Origin: Rhodococcus sp. 06-462-5
Lineage (GTDB): Bacteria; Actinomycetota; Actinomycetes; Mycobacteriales; Mycobacteriaceae
DNA: 64,000 nt
NCBI RefSeq assembly: GCF_002258315.1
Contig: NZ_NOYD01000014.1
Location: 290,685 to 354,684, forward strand
Reading direction: 5' to 3'
This document shows positions 17,836 to 27,506 of the stretch, one piece after another. Numbering within the stretch: position 1 is the first letter of the stretch; every line of letters begins with the position of its first letter. The notes beneath the pieces were generated by a model. It searched no databases. It worked only from the letters and a program-made list of their open reading frames with translations, and was not told the DNA's origin. Made by a program: the position numbers and the translations under genes.

Positions 17836-19755
17836 GTGACTGTGCTGCTTGGGGTGTCCATGGGGACCCGAGCCGTGCGCACGGCGCAGCCTAGAGCCGA
17901 GCAGTTCGGGGCACCCGTTGCCGACCCTTCCGGCCTGGTCAGCGATATCGACCGGCCTCTGTTCTTCCGCAACGAACTCATCGACAGCGTCGGTGGAGAC
18001 CTTCCGCATCTGGCCGCCGAATCGATCGGTGCCGCAGCCGAAACCGAGCCCGAACTCGCCACCGGCGTCGCCTACCGCGACCCTCGCCAGGTCGACGCCC
18101 TGCACGCTGCCCTCACCGGTGCACACCTGCACAACTATCACCTGGTCCACGAGGTGGAAGCTGTCGTCGAGTACCTGGCAGCGACGGGTGAAGCCCGCAA
18201 CTGCAGTTCCGTCGCCCTGTTCGACCTCGGAAGCTCCGGACTGACCGTCAGCGTCGTGGACCTGGTTCAGCGCACCGTCATCGCCTCGCAGCGATCCGGT
18301 GAGTACAGCGGAGATCTGATCGACGCCTACGTCCGCAACAATCAGCTCCAACGCCTCGGCAAGCAGTCGACCGACCCCGACATGGCGCTGTTCGAGAAGC
18401 GCTGCCGAATCGCCAAGGAACGTCTGTCCACTCAGGATGCGGTGTGTCTGCCGGATGCGAGCGGGATGATCCTGCTCTCCCGTGAGAACTTCGAGCTGCT
18501 CATCACCGACTTGCTCGACGAGGCCATCGAGTTCGCGCGCGAGGTGATGATCGGGGCCAACGTTCCCATCGACGCCGTCGTGTTGATCGGCGGCGGCGCG
18601 CGCATGCCGATCGTGCAGAAGCGCGTCGGACCGCTGCTCGAACTGCCGTCGATCGTGCCGACCGAGCCCGAGACCGTCGCGGCACGTGGAGCTGCACTGA
18701 CTGCACGGCCGCATTCGCGCACGCGAACCGGAACGCAACGGTCGCCGGATGCTCGTCGGCCGGTGGAGTCCGCCGCGGTGTCGCAGGTGCGCTCGGAACC
18801 GGCTCCGGTGCCGCCTCCTCTGACCGCTCCGGTCCGACCGGTTCCGGCTCGCGCCGATTCTCAGCACGCCGCGCCGCCCGTACCTGCGTCCGCGCCCACA
18901 GCGGCGCGTCCTGTCCCCGCCCGTCCCTGGATCGCGGCGGCACCGATCAGCGAGGGTTCGAAGTCTCAGGACACGATGTCCGAGGCAACGGTGTCCGAGG
19001 TGCCGGTCTCCGAGGTGCAGGCCGAGCCCACCGGGACGGCGGAAGGTTTCGCGTCCTCCAGGTTCACCGACTCCTCCGAGTCCGTTGCAGCCGATTCGGT
19101 TTCGGACACGTCACCGGTAGTGGAAGATGTTCTCGACGACCACGTGCAGGGGGTGCGGGTCGACGGGGAGGTCGTTGCGTTGAGCACGAACACGGGGGAT
19201 TCGTCTGCCGAGGGCACTGCTGACCGGTCCGAGGCAGTCGACGACGGCAAGCCGGTTCCGTTCCAGCTGAAGAACGTCTACTGGCTCGACGCCGATTACG
19301 ACGACGACGACGGCGAGGACGATCGCACCCGAGCTCGTCGTAGGCTCCGCACCGGCGGCGTGCTTGCGCTCGGTCTTGCCGTGGTGGTAGCCGTATCCGG
19401 GTTCATGCTCACCCAGCAGAACACACCGCAGGTGGTCGACACCTCGGTCAGTCGCACTCAGGCGGATGTTCCTGCGGTCACCACGACGGTGCCCACCTCC
19501 GTGGTGCCTGCTCCGGTGTTGCCGCCGCCCGCACCGGCACCGGAGACCACGGTCGAACCGACCACGGTGCCGCCGGAGACCGAGGTCTACCAGGAGCCGT
19601 GGACTCCGGAGCCGACGACGACCACGGCCGAGCCCGCACCTCCGCCGCCCGTCGAGTCCGTTCCTCCGACAACGCAGCAGCCGCCGCCACTTATCCCGGG
19701 ATTCCCGGACTTCACGTTGCCCGGGTTCCCGCCGATCGCGCCTCCCGCTCCCTGA
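17836..19755 (+). CDS. Membrane-anchored Hsp70-like (actin-fold) protein B
   Basis: The GTG at 17836 is preferred over a TTG at 17809 because AGTGAGG lies upstream and the actin-like fold begins right away (TVLLGVSMGTRAVRTAQ). About 639 residues. Phosphate-2 motif ALFDLGSSGLTVSVVDL, Glu in LVHEVEAVVEYLAAT at the linker-helix position, adenosine motif VVLIGGGARMPIVQ and ARGAAL match Hsp70, but the phosphate-1 Asp is missing. After the ATPase-like part (~285 residues) comes a long Pro/Ser/Glu-rich linker, a basic RTRARRRLRTGG, one membrane helix (VLALGLAVVVAVSGFML) and a Thr/Pro-rich outer tail ending in FPPIAPPAP. 175 bp downstream of protein A; 6 bp before the convergent aldR. Confidence 0.7.
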   Translation: MTVLLGVSMGTRAVRTAQPRAEQFGAPVADPSGLVSDIDRPLFFRNELIDSVGGDLPHLAAESIGAAAETEPELATGVAYRDPRQVDALHAALTGAHLHNYHLVHEVEAVVEYLAATGEARNCSSVALFDLGSSGLTVSVVDLVQRTVIASQRSGEYSGDLIDAYVRNNQLQRLGKQSTDPDMALFEKRCRIAKERLSTQDAVCLPDASGMILLSRENFELLITDLLDEAIEFAREVMIGANVPIDAVVLIGGGARMPIVQKRVGPLLELPSIVPTEPETVAARGAALTARPHSRTRTGTQRSPDARRPVESAAVSQVRSEPAPVPPPLTAPVRPVPARADSQHAAPPVPASAPTAARPVPARPWIAAAPISEGSKSQDTMSEATVSEVPVSEVQAEPTGTAEGFASSRFTDSSESVAADSVSDTSPVVEDVLDDHVQGVRVDGEVVALSTNTGDSSAEGTADRSEAVDDGKPVPFQLKNVYWLDADYDDDDGEDDRTRARRRLRTGGVLALGLAVVVAVSGFMLTQQNTPQVVDTSVSRTQADVPAVTTTVPTSVVPAPVLPPPAPAPETTVEPTTVPPETEVYQEPWTPEPTTTTAEPAPPPPVESVPPTTQQPPPLIPGFPDFTLPGFPPIAPPAP

Positions 19756-19761
19756 TCGAAC

Positions 19762-20286
19762 TCACTTGTCCGCGTGTGTGTTTCGCGGTCGGATGTGCTC
19801 GAAGATCAGGATGGTCTCGGTGGCGGCCACAGCGGGGTCGGCACTGAGATTCTCGACGACGAAGTCACGAAGAGTGGCGGTGTCGACGGTTGCCACATGC
19901 ACCAGGAAGTCGTCCGCACCGGCAATGAAGTAGATGTTCAGCGTCTCCTTCCGCGAGGCGATCTTCGATCCGAATTCGCTGATGCGCCGTCGAGCATCTG
20001 CTTGCAGCCGAACCGAGATCATGGCCTGGATGCCCTGGCCGAGAGCCTCGGGGTCGATGTCGGCGTGGAAGCCACGGATGACGCCGCGTTCGACGAGGGC
20101 ACGAACACGGGCCAGTGCGGTGGACGGGGCGACACCGGCCGCGGCAGCGAGTGCGTTGTTGGGCGTGCGGGCGTCGCGGCGGAGCTCGTCGAGCAGGATG
20201 TGGTCGATTCGGTCCAGGGGGACCGGCCGAACATCGTTCGGCTGCGCACCCTCTCCGGCCCCCTCGAATGAACTATTGCTTGCCAT
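19762..20286 (-). CDS. aldR: Lrp/AsnC-family regulator of alanine dehydrogenase
   Basis: 174 residues from the ATG at 20286; an in-frame start 9 codons upstream would run into the promoter. The N-terminal winged HTH (DRIDHILLDELRRDARTPNN...GVAPSTALARVRALVERG) and C-terminal RAM/AsnC effector domain (IQAMISVRLQADARRRI, FIAGADDFLVHVATVD) are intact. It is divergent from ald, the arrangement of AldR/ald in mycobacteria, where AldR binds the shared promoter and responds to amino acids. Family is certain; the aldR name rests on position and family. Confidence 0.87.
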   Translation of the reverse strand: MASNSSFEGAGEGAQPNDVRPVPLDRIDHILLDELRRDARTPNNALAAAAGVAPSTALARVRALVERGVIRGFHADIDPEALGQGIQAMISVRLQADARRRISEFGSKIASRKETLNIYFIAGADDFLVHVATVDTATLRDFVVENLSADPAVAATETILIFEHIRPRNTHADK

Positions 20287-20402
20287 TTCTCGACTGTACA
20301 GAATTATATTCACATCCGTTGCGTCGATTCCGTAGATAATTCATAGTTGGCCTACACGGATGGGGCCTCGGCTCCACGTCACCCACCACCGAGGAGGCCG
20401 CC
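20287..20402. promoter_or_regulatory. aldR-ald divergent promoter with inverted repeat
   Basis: GAATTAT (20301-20307) and ATAATTC (20336-20342) form an inverted repeat with centres 35 bp apart in an AT-rich stretch. Lrp/AsnC octamers bind several such half-sites on one face of the helix. A ribosome site GAGGAGG lies just before the ald ATG (20391-20398). Confidence 0.5.
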
Positions 20403-21485
20403 ATGAAGATCGGAATTCCACGCGAGATCAAGAACCACGAATACCGGGTGGCCATCACCCCGGCAGGCGTGCACGAACTGGTCTCGCGAGGACACGAAGT
20501 GATCATCGAGACCGAGGCAGGGGCCGGATCGTCGTTCACCGACACCGACTACAAGGCCGCCGGCGCACAGATCCTCACCGATGTCGCCGAGGTGTGGGAG
20601 ACGGCCGATCTGCTGCTCAAGGTCAAAGAGCCTATCGCCGAGGAGTATTCGCGTCTGCGCAAGGGGCAGGTGCTGTTCACCTACCTGCACCTGGCCGCAT
20701 CCAAGGAATGCACCGATGCGCTCCTGGAGTCGGGTACCACGGCCATCGCCTACGAAACCGTCACTGCGGCAGACGGTTCGCTCCCGCTGCTCGCACCGAT
20801 GAGTGAAGTTGCCGGACGCCTCGCCCCACAGGCCGGTGCCTACCACCTGATGTCGAGCGAAGGTGGACGTGGAGTTCTCATGGGCGGAGTTCCCGGAGTG
20901 CGCCCCGCCAATGTCGTCGTCATCGGTGCCGGTGTTTCCGGAAAGAATGCCACCGCAATCGCTTTCGGCATGCACGCCGACGTCACCGTGCTCGATCTCG
21001 ATGTGAAGGCGCTACGCGCCATCGACGATCAGTACCGCGGTGCCGTCAAGACGCTGGTGTCGAACGCGTACGAGCTCGAACAAGCCGTTCTCGCAGCGGA
21101 TCTCGTCATCGGCGCTGTCCTGGTGCCCGGCGCGAAGGCACCGAAGCTCGTGTCCAACAGCCTGGTTCAGCGCATGAAGCCGGGTTCGGTTCTGGTCGAC
21201 ATCGCCATCGATCAGGGCGGCTGCTTCGAGGATTCGCACGCCACCACCCACGCCGATCCCACATACAAGGTGCACGAGTCGGTGTTCTACTGCGTCGCCA
21301 ACATGCCCGGCGCTGTGCCGCGCACCTCCACCTACGCGCTCACCAACGCGACCCTGCCGTACGTCGTGGCCCTCGCCGACAAGGGTTGGGAAGCTGCATG
21401 CGAGGCGGACTCGGGTCTCAAAGCAGGCCTGAGCACGCACAACGGTGCCCTGCTCTCGGAGACCGTCGCGGCTGCATTCGCCTGA
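20403..21485 (+). CDS. ald: Alanine dehydrogenase
   Basis: A 360-residue protein matching alanine dehydrogenase end to end: [20 protein letters not shown] with the substrate-binding Arg, LFTYLHLA, the active-site Lys in LLKVKEP (residues ~72-78), the His of FTYLHLA, and the NAD-binding Rossmann segment [19 protein letters not shown]. It interconverts L-alanine and pyruvate + ammonia with NAD(H), in the cytoplasm, as a hexamer. In mycobacteria it supports growth on alanine and redox balance at low oxygen. It is transcribed away from its likely regulator aldR. Followed by intergenic repeats and no further gene on the strand. Confidence 0.96.
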   Translation: MKIGIPREIKNHEYRVAITPAGVHELVSRGHEVIIETEAGAGSSFTDTDYKAAGAQILTDVAEVWETADLLLKVKEPIAEEYSRLRKGQVLFTYLHLAASKECTDALLESGTTAIAYETVTAADGSLPLLAPMSEVAGRLAPQAGAYHLMSSEGGRGVLMGGVPGVRPANVVVIGAGVSGKNATAIAFGMHADVTVLDLDVKALRAIDDQYRGAVKTLVSNAYELEQAVLAADLVIGAVLVPGAKAPKLVSNSLVQRMKPGSVLVDIAIDQGGCFEDSHATTHADPTYKVHESVFYCVANMPGAVPRTSTYALTNATLPYVVALADKGWEAACEADSGLKAGLSTHNGALLSETVAAAFA

Positions 21486-21625
21486 GGAGCGGCTGCGCCG
21501 CACGTGCACAGAAACTCGTAGCCCACTACGAATTTCTGCTCACATGGGTCGTTCCGCAGGCTCCACTCCTGCTCACATGGGTCGTTCCGCAGGCTCCACT
21601 CCTGCTCACATGCGGCGAAGCCGCT
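21486..21625. repeat. Intergenic repeat cluster: inverted copy of the 1485 element and a 33-bp tandem repeat
   Basis: 21523-21543 is the reverse complement of 1485-1505. From 21536 a 33-bp unit beginning CTGCTCACATGGGTCGTTCC is present twice (21536-21601) with a partial third copy. Its 28-nt core, starting ATGGGTCGTTCCGCAGG, occurs again at 59225-59252. These are dispersed short repeats between genes; no coding capacity. Confidence 0.75.
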
Positions 21626-22984
21626 CTACGCACTGTGGCGGCCGGAGCGCCGGGTCTTGCGGGTAGGTACCGCGGCCCGGCGCTCTGCTCGGTTCGAGGT
21701 TCCTGCGACGGTGATCGGCCGCGCCAGCAGCACGGCGATCGCCGTGGTCAGTGGAACCGACAACGCCAACGCCACACCGCCCACCGCCGAGCGGACGATC
21801 TCGATGGCCACCGAATCGCCGGTGAGCACGTCCTGGATGGACCGGTCGGCGACGCTGAAGAGCAGCAGCAGCGGCAGCGCGCCACCGGCGTAGGCGAGCA
21901 CGAGCGTGTAGACCGTGCTGGCGATGTGGTCACGCCCCACCCGCATCGTGGCGGTGAAGATCTCGCGGCGCGATGCCGTCTCGTCCACCGAGGCGAGCTC
22001 GAAGGCGGCCGACGCCTGCGTGATCGTCACGTCGTTGAGTACTCCGAGCGAGCCGATGATGAAGCCGGCCAACAGCAGGCCGGTGACGCTGACGTTGCCG
22101 ATATACGTCTGCACGGCGGTGTTCTGTTCCTCGGACAACCCGGTCAGGTGGGTCATGCGAATGGCGACGTAGGACAGCACCGCCGCCACCGCCATCGAGG
22201 TGAGAGTGCCCAGCAGCGCCGAGCTGGTGCGCAGATTCACCCCGTGCGCCAGATACAGCACGGCGTAGAGGATGATCGCTCCGGCGACGAGGGCGACCGG
22301 AATGGCGGGTGCACCGTCGAGCAGAGCGGGCAGCATGAACACCACCAGCACGGCGAACGCGATGAGCAGGCCCACCAGTGCGCGGAATCCCCGCCAGCGG
22401 GCGACGACGCAGATGACCACGGCGAACACACCGACGATCAGCGCCAGCGGCAGCCCGCGGGAGTAGTCGTTGAAGGAGTAGCGGACTCCACCGGCGGGGT
22501 CGGTCTGCACGACCAGCCGGATGTCCTCACCGGCGCTCAGAGTCGGTTGGCCGGGCCCCGGCGCGATCTCGAGTACCGTTCGCTTGCCTGCGTCCTCACC
22601 GGTGGTGATGTCGACGATGCTGCGCTGACATTCGTACGAGTCGTTGACCGCAGGCGTGGGGTCGCCGGTGAACGCTCGGCCTGCGTCGGGACTTCCGCAG
22701 GGTCCGATGCTCTGCGAGGTGATGGTGCCGGCCTCGGTGGACACCGCACCTCCGCCGGAGGTCTGGAACGGCAGCGGGATATCGATGCTCTGCTGGCTCG
22801 GCCACAGAGCGATGGCGCCGCCGATCACGGCGATGGCTATGGCGACCAGCAGTCCGACGACGACCTTGGCCGCCACCGGTCCCAACGGCACCGGTGCGTC
22901 ACTGTGGCCGTGCCCGTGACCGTGACCCACATGAGATCCGAGGCTCGGCTTACTGCCTTCGGAAGGATTGCCGTGTGATTCCAC
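21626..22984 (-). CDS. YibE/F-like integral membrane protein
   Basis: A 452-residue protein from a GTG start. The cytosolic N-terminus contains a His-rich stretch ([17 protein letters not shown], residues ~18-28), then a first helix ([21 protein letters not shown]), an outer domain of ~120 residues with two Cys, and seven or so closely spaced helices from [24 protein letters not shown] to [13 protein letters not shown]. The segment [29 protein letters not shown] is the YibE/F family signature. Function unknown in any organism I can name; the His-rich start suggests metal binding, which is inference. It lies on the same strand as and 214 bp from the aminotransferase gene. Confidence 0.8.
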   Translation of the reverse strand: MESHGNPSEGSKPSLGSHVGHGHGHGHSDAPVPLGPVAAKVVVGLLVAIAIAVIGGAIALWPSQQSIDIPLPFQTSGGGAVSTEAGTITSQSIGPCGSPDAGRAFTGDPTPAVNDSYECQRSIVDITTGEDAGKRTVLEIAPGPGQPTLSAGEDIRLVVQTDPAGGVRYSFNDYSRGLPLALIVGVFAVVICVVARWRGFRALVGLLIAFAVLVVFMLPALLDGAPAIPVALVAGAIILYAVLYLAHGVNLRTSSALLGTLTSMAVAAVLSYVAIRMTHLTGLSEEQNTAVQTYIGNVSVTGLLLAGFIIGSLGVLNDVTITQASAAFELASVDETASRREIFTATMRVGRDHIASTVYTLVLAYAGGALPLLLLFSVADRSIQDVLTGDSVAIEIVRSAVGGVALALSVPLTTAIAVLLARPITVAGTSNRAERRAAVPTRKTRRSGRHSA

Positions 22985-23198
22985 GATGCCAGGCTAGTGG
23001 CCGATGCGAGGAGCTCGGTGGCGGGGAGCAGGGGGGGCGTCCCCCGCCACCACCTGACCGACCCGGGGGGGAGGGGTACGACCAGGGCTCGCGGGCACCG
23101 AAGTGCCGTCCGCCAATGTACAGATCATTCGTCGTTCAGGCGTGATCGCCCCGATGTTTTGTGCATCACTTTCAACTACTTTTCGGTAACTTCGCGTC

Positions 23199-24449
23199 TC
23201 ACTGCTTGTACGACGCGAGGAAGTTGCCGAACCTCTCGATCGCCACGGCCAGATCTCGTGCCCACGGCAACGTCACGATGCGCACGTGATCGTGGCCGGG
23301 CCAGTTGAATCCGGTGCCCTGAACCACCAGGATCTTCTCCTGCAGCAGCAGATCCTGGACGAGCTTCTCGTCGTCGTAGATCTCGTGCACTTCGGGATCG
23401 AGTCGCGGGAACGCGTACAGCGCACCCCGCGGCTTGACGCACGAGACGCCGTGAATCGCGTTGAGCTTCTCCCACGCGACGTCGCGCTGCTCGAGCAGAC
23501 GGCCGCCCGGCAGGATCAGATCCTCGATACTCTGATATCCGCCCAGTGCGACCTGAATGGCATGTTGCGCAGGCACATTGGGGCACAGTCGCGTCGACGC
23601 GAGAAGGTCGATGCCCTCGATGAAACCTGCGGCGTGCGCCTTCGGTCCGGTGATCGCGAGCCATCCGGCGCGGTAACCGGCCACCCGGTAGGCCTTGGAC
23701 AGTCCGTTGTACGTCAGGCACAGCAAGTCGGGGGCCAGGCTCGCCAGCGAGGTGTGCTCTGCGTCGTCGTAGAGGATCCGGTCGTAGATCTCGTCGGCGA
23801 GCAACAGCAGCTGATGCTTGCGCGCCAGGTCGACGATGCCCTGCAGCACCTCCTTCGAGTACACCGCGCCCGTCGGGTTGTTGGGATTGATCACCAGCAG
23901 TGCGACGGTCTTCGGGGTGATCTTGGACTCGATGTCGGCCAGGTCGGGATTCCACCCGTTCTCCTCGTCGCACATGTAGTGCACGGCCTTGCCGCCGGAC
24001 AGCGTCGTCATCGCCGTCCACAGCGGGTAGTCCGGTGCCGGGATCAGCACTTCGTCACCGTCGTCGAGCAACGCCTGCATCGTCATCGTGATGAGCTCGG
24101 ACACCCCGTTGCCGAGGTAGATGTCGTCGACGTCGAGCTCGGGGAAGCCCGGTTCGAGTTCGTAGCGCGTCACGATGGCCCGGCGGGCCGACAGGATGCC
24201 CTTGGACTCCGAGTACCCCTGGGCCACCGGCAGCGCCGCGATCATGTCCCGCACGATCACGTCGGGAGCTTCGAAGCCGAACGGTGCCGGATTGCCGATG
24301 TTGAGTTTGAGAATGCGGTGCCCCTCGGCCTCGAGGCGGGCGGCGTGGGCGTGTACCGGTCCGCGGATCTCGTACAGCACGTTCTGCAGCTTGGTCGACT
24401 GCTGCAACGTGCGGTAACGCGGCTGGGAGTGGATCTGCGGAGTGGTCAC
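23199..24449 (-). CDS. aspC: PLP-dependent aminotransferase (AlaA/AspC type)
   Basis: 416 residues from a GTG start. Fold-type I class I/II aminotransferase: LNIGNPAPFGFEAP at the start, LIPAPDYPLW, the Asn of VINPNNPTGAVYSKE, the Asp/Tyr of LLADEIYDRI, the PLP lysine in GLSKAYRVAGYRAGW (~residue 254) and the Arg of VRIVTLPWARD. It transfers amino groups between glutamate and pyruvate or oxaloacetate. By sequence style and position upstream of the Fe-S reductase gene it corresponds to M. tuberculosis Rv0337c, annotated aspC; E. coli AlaA is the closest characterised type, so alanine synthesis is the likelier main activity. Confidence 0.9.
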   Translation of the reverse strand: MTTPQIHSQPRYRTLQQSTKLQNVLYEIRGPVHAHAARLEAEGHRILKLNIGNPAPFGFEAPDVIVRDMIAALPVAQGYSESKGILSARRAIVTRYELEPGFPELDVDDIYLGNGVSELITMTMQALLDDGDEVLIPAPDYPLWTAMTTLSGGKAVHYMCDEENGWNPDLADIESKITPKTVALLVINPNNPTGAVYSKEVLQGIVDLARKHQLLLLADEIYDRILYDDAEHTSLASLAPDLLCLTYNGLSKAYRVAGYRAGWLAITGPKAHAAGFIEGIDLLASTRLCPNVPAQHAIQVALGGYQSIEDLILPGGRLLEQRDVAWEKLNAIHGVSCVKPRGALYAFPRLDPEVHEIYDDEKLVQDLLLQEKILVVQGTGFNWPGHDHVRIVTLPWARDLAVAIERFGNFLASYKQ

Positions 24450-24551
24450 CCGTCACATCGTGCCAGGTGGGCAGTATCGGTTTCCACAAGGTTGTTTCGG
24501 GCGGGGTTGTTTTGCGCGGGTTGTCGGTGCCGGGTGGAACAATCTCGTTCC

Positions 24552-25256
24552 ATGTGCGGACGGTATGCCAGTACCCGGAGTGACAGCGACCTGCAGGCGG
24601 TGTTCGACATCGCCGAGACCGTCGGTGCGGAGGTGCCGCCGTCCTACAACGTGGCCCCCACACAGACGGTGCGGACGGTGCTCGAACGGCCGCCGAAGGA
24701 CGAACCCGAGGCCGACGCCGTGCGGCAACTGCGGTCGGTGCGCTGGGGCCTGATCCCGTCGTGGGCAAAGGACGCGAAAATCGGTTCCCGGCTGATCAAC
24801 GCCAGGTCCGAGACCATCACCGAGAAGCCGTCGTTCAAGAAGGCGGCAAGCCGTCGGCGATGCATCGTCCCTGCCGACGGCTACTACGAGTGGGAGAAGC
24901 GCGACGGAGCGAAGGTGCCGTACTTCTTGCACCAGGACGGCGTGCTCGCGATGGCCGGGCTGTACGAGTTGTGGCGAGACCCCACCAAGGCCGAGGACGA
25001 CGAGTCGCGCTGGGTCTGGTCGGTCACCGTGCTGACCTCGCCTGCCGCCGATGCGCTCGGACACATTCACGATCGCTCGCCCGTCGTGCTGCCGCCGGAT
25101 CTGCGGGCGAGTTGGCTCGACCCTGCGGTGACGGACCTCGGTGAAGTTCGAGACCTGTTGGCCGCGATTCCCGAGCCACGGCTCGAGCCCTACGAGGTGA
25201 GCACCGCGGTGAACAGTGTGAAGAACAACAGCCCGGAGCTGTTGACGCCGGTGTAG
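24552..25256 (+). CDS. SRAP domain abasic-site DNA-protein crosslink protein (YedK/HMCES)
   Basis: 234 residues. The start at 24552 is fixed by the chemistry: the protein must begin MCGRY so that Cys2 is exposed after Met removal. The other active-site residues of the family are present: Asn in LINARSET, Glu in GYYEWEK and His in GHIHDRSPVVLP. SRAP proteins form a thiazolidine crosslink with abasic sites in single-stranded DNA and protect it during replication. 102 bp from the divergent aminotransferase gene. The frame is open far upstream, but that part is the mirror of the neighbouring gene. Confidence 0.93.
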   Translation: MCGRYASTRSDSDLQAVFDIAETVGAEVPPSYNVAPTQTVRTVLERPPKDEPEADAVRQLRSVRWGLIPSWAKDAKIGSRLINARSETITEKPSFKKAASRRRCIVPADGYYEWEKRDGAKVPYFLHQDGVLAMAGLYELWRDPTKAEDDESRWVWSVTVLTSPAADALGHIHDRSPVVLPPDLRASWLDPAVTDLGEVRDLLAAIPEPRLEPYEVSTAVNSVKNNSPELLTPV

Positions 25257-25263
25257 CGGTGGT

Positions 25264-25491
25264 TCAGGCGAGTCGCAACCGGCAGATGTCGGCAATCGCG
25301 GCTCGCTCGTCCGGCGTCAGCTCCTCGGCGACGGGCGAATCGAGGATTCGACGCAATCGTTGGAAGTAGGTACGCGCGTCGACGCCGAATGCCACGTAGA
25401 TGTCCTCGTCGCTGCCACCGCCGTACCCACGCCAGGTTCGGCCGAATGTCAGAATCTCGTGGTCCACCGAATGGGTAGTGGTCCGGCGCAT
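25264..25491 (-). CDS. Small DUF3263-like protein
   Basis: 75 residues. The segment DHEILTFGRTWRGYGGGSDEDIYVAFG...YFQRLRRIL matches the DUF3263 pattern (EILxFE..WW.yGG.Ke.AIR..FgmS...YYq.LN.LID), a short helix-turn-helix-like actinobacterial family of unknown role. It ends 7 bp after the convergent SRAP gene and is divergent from the S9 peptidase gene. Confidence 0.65.
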   Translation of the reverse strand: MRRTTTHSVDHEILTFGRTWRGYGGGSDEDIYVAFGVDARTYFQRLRRILDSPVAEELTPDERAAIADICRLRLA

Positions 25492-25592
25492 GGTGTTCCC
25501 CCTAGTGCTACTTGACTCCTATTGTCCGGGTCACGGTTGAAGGGCCGGTGAACAACGCGTTACGTGCACGTCAGTTCACTAGGGTGGACGGC

Positions 25593-27506
25593 GTGACTGC
25601 CCTCGCGTTCGGATCCTGGCCCTCGCCCATCTCCGCGGCAGATCTGTCGTCGGCGGGCCACCCCGTCGAGGGCGGGTGCTTCGTCGGCAGCGAGATCTGG
25701 TGGTCGGAACTGCGGCCCGCCGAACAGGGCCGGACGGCCATCTGCCGCTATGTCGACGGAGAAGTGCAGCCCGTTCTGCCCGCACCGTTCAACGCCCGAT
25801 CCCGCGTCCACGAATACGGCGGGGGAGCCTGGACCGCGACGGCAGACGGCGACCTGGTGTTCGCCGAGTTCTCCGATCAACGCGTCTACCGACTCACCCC
25901 CGGCGGGGCACCCGTACCACTGACTCCGAAACCGGCTGTGGCGTCGGCAATCCGGTACGGCGATCTCTCGGTGGTCGGCACCGACGTGATCGCAGTTCGC
26001 GAGATGCACGACGCGGGTGCGGTGTCACGAGACATCGTGGCCATCGATCTCGGCGGCGGCGGGGTGCGTTCGCTGGTGGCGGGCTCGGACTTCCTTGCGT
26101 TCCCGAGACTCTCACCCGACGGCACCCGCATCGCCTGGATCGCCTGGAACCACCCGCAGATGCCCTGGGACGGAACCGAATTACGTGTCGCGTCCCTCTC
26201 GGATCCCGGCGCATGGACGGTGCTGCTCGGCTCGACCGAGGAATCGGTGATGCAGCCGGAATGGATCGACAACGAATCGCTGTACGCGATCGGTGACCGA
26301 AGTGGTTGGTGGAACCTGTATTCGGTCACGCTCGACGGGTCGGTCACTCCGCTGCTGACGCTCGACGCCGACTTCGGGGCTCCGCTGTGGCGGCTGGGCT
26401 CGGGCTGGTACTCGATTTTGGGCGACGGGAAGCTGCTCACCGTGCGCACCGTCGGCACCGACACGCTTGCGGTGCTCGATCCGGCGTCCGGGGCGCTGGA
26501 GGACATTGCGCTCGACGGTGTGACCTCGGTGGGGCTCGGTGGGCGCTCCGGGTCGACGGTGCTCCTCAAGTGCGGCGGAGCTCGGGTGGCAGCCGGGTTG
26601 TTCGCCCTGGACCTGGAATCCGGCGAATTGACCTCGGTACGTTCGGGGTTCGAGTCGGTACCCGACAGCGCATACCTACCCGAGGGACGTCAGGTGACGT
26701 TCCAGGGGCCGAACCGTGAGGTGCACGCCATTGCCTACGCGCCGCGCAACCCGTCGTACGAGGGGTTGGACGGCGAACTCCCGCCGTACGTCGCGTTCGT
26801 GCACGGCGGCCCGACCGCGCACGTTGCCCCCGCTCTGAACCCGTTGTACGCCTACTTCACCAGCCGCGGTATCGGCGTCGTCGATGTGAACTACGGCGGG
26901 TCGAGTGGATACGGCCGCGAATACCGCAACCGGCTGCGCGGGCAGTGGGGAGTGGTCGACGTCGAGGACACCATCGCCGCGGTGCAGGGTCTGGCCGACA
27001 GCGGACTCGCCGACCCGCGCCGGTTGGCCATCGAGGGCGGCTCCGCAGGTGGGTGGACGGTATTGGCCGCGCTGACGTCCTCCGACGTGTTCGCTTGCGG
27101 CGCATCGTACTTCGGTGTCGCCGAGCTGGAGCTGTTCGTTGCCGAGACCCACGACTTCGAGTCGCGCTACATCGACGGACTCATCGGACCGTTGCCCGAG
27201 GCCATCGACCTGTACCGCACCCGTGCGCCGGTCAACAACGTCGACGGACTGTCGTGCCCGGTGCTGTTGTTGCAGGGGCTCGACGATCCGATCGTGCCGC
27301 CGTCACAGGCCGAGCGGTTCCGAGATGCCATGGTGAAGAAGGGAATTCCGCACGCCTACCTGGCCTATGCAGGGGAGTCGCACGGATTCCGCAAACTGGA
27401 AACTCAGGTGAACGCGCGAGAATCCGAACTGTCCTTCTACGGCCAGGTCATGGGCTTCACGCCGCCCGGAATTCCCGAGCTGAAGTTGTGGCGTCCCGCT
27501 AGCTGA
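25593..27506 (+). CDS. Prolyl oligopeptidase-family (S9) serine peptidase
   Basis: About 637 residues from the GTG at 25593, preceded by AGGGTGG; a TTG 27 codons upstream is possible but lacks homology. The N-terminal two thirds form a beta-propeller with WD/PD40-like repeats (PRLSPDGTRIAWIAWN). The C-terminal alpha/beta-hydrolase domain has VDVNYGGSSGYGREYR, the nucleophile elbow IEGGSAGGW (~Ser484), Asp in LLLQGLDDPIVPP (~563) and His in YAGESHGFRK (~595). No signal peptide, so cytoplasmic. It cleaves short peptides, specificity unknown. Its last 8 bp overlap the end of the convergent 89-residue gene. Confidence 0.9.
   Translation: MTALAFGSWPSPISAADLSSAGHPVEGGCFVGSEIWWSELRPAEQGRTAICRYVDGEVQPVLPAPFNARSRVHEYGGGAWTATADGDLVFAEFSDQRVYRLTPGGAPVPLTPKPAVASAIRYGDLSVVGTDVIAVREMHDAGAVSRDIVAIDLGGGGVRSLVAGSDFLAFPRLSPDGTRIAWIAWNHPQMPWDGTELRVASLSDPGAWTVLLGSTEESVMQPEWIDNESLYAIGDRSGWWNLYSVTLDGSVTPLLTLDADFGAPLWRLGSGWYSILGDGKLLTVRTVGTDTLAVLDPASGALEDIALDGVTSVGLGGRSGSTVLLKCGGARVAAGLFALDLESGELTSVRSGFESVPDSAYLPEGRQVTFQGPNREVHAIAYAPRNPSYEGLDGELPPYVAFVHGGPTAHVAPALNPLYAYFTSRGIGVVDVNYGGSSGYGREYRNRLRGQWGVVDVEDTIAAVQGLADSGLADPRRLAIEGGSAGGWTVLAALTSSDVFACGASYFGVAELELFVAETHDFESRYIDGLIGPLPEAIDLYRTRAPVNNVDGLSCPVLLLQGLDDPIVPPSQAERFRDAMVKKGIPHAYLAYAGESHGFRKLETQVNARESELSFYGQVMGFTPPGIPELKLWRPAS

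Noticed and set aside
16221..19755. Annotation as functional DnaK-type chaperones
   Set aside because: The phosphate-1 Asp and the entire peptide-binding domain are missing and a membrane helix is present; only the fold is shared.
21536..21612. CRISPR-like spacing of repeats
   Set aside because: The copies are directly abutting with a 33-bp period and no variable spacers; no cas genes nearby.
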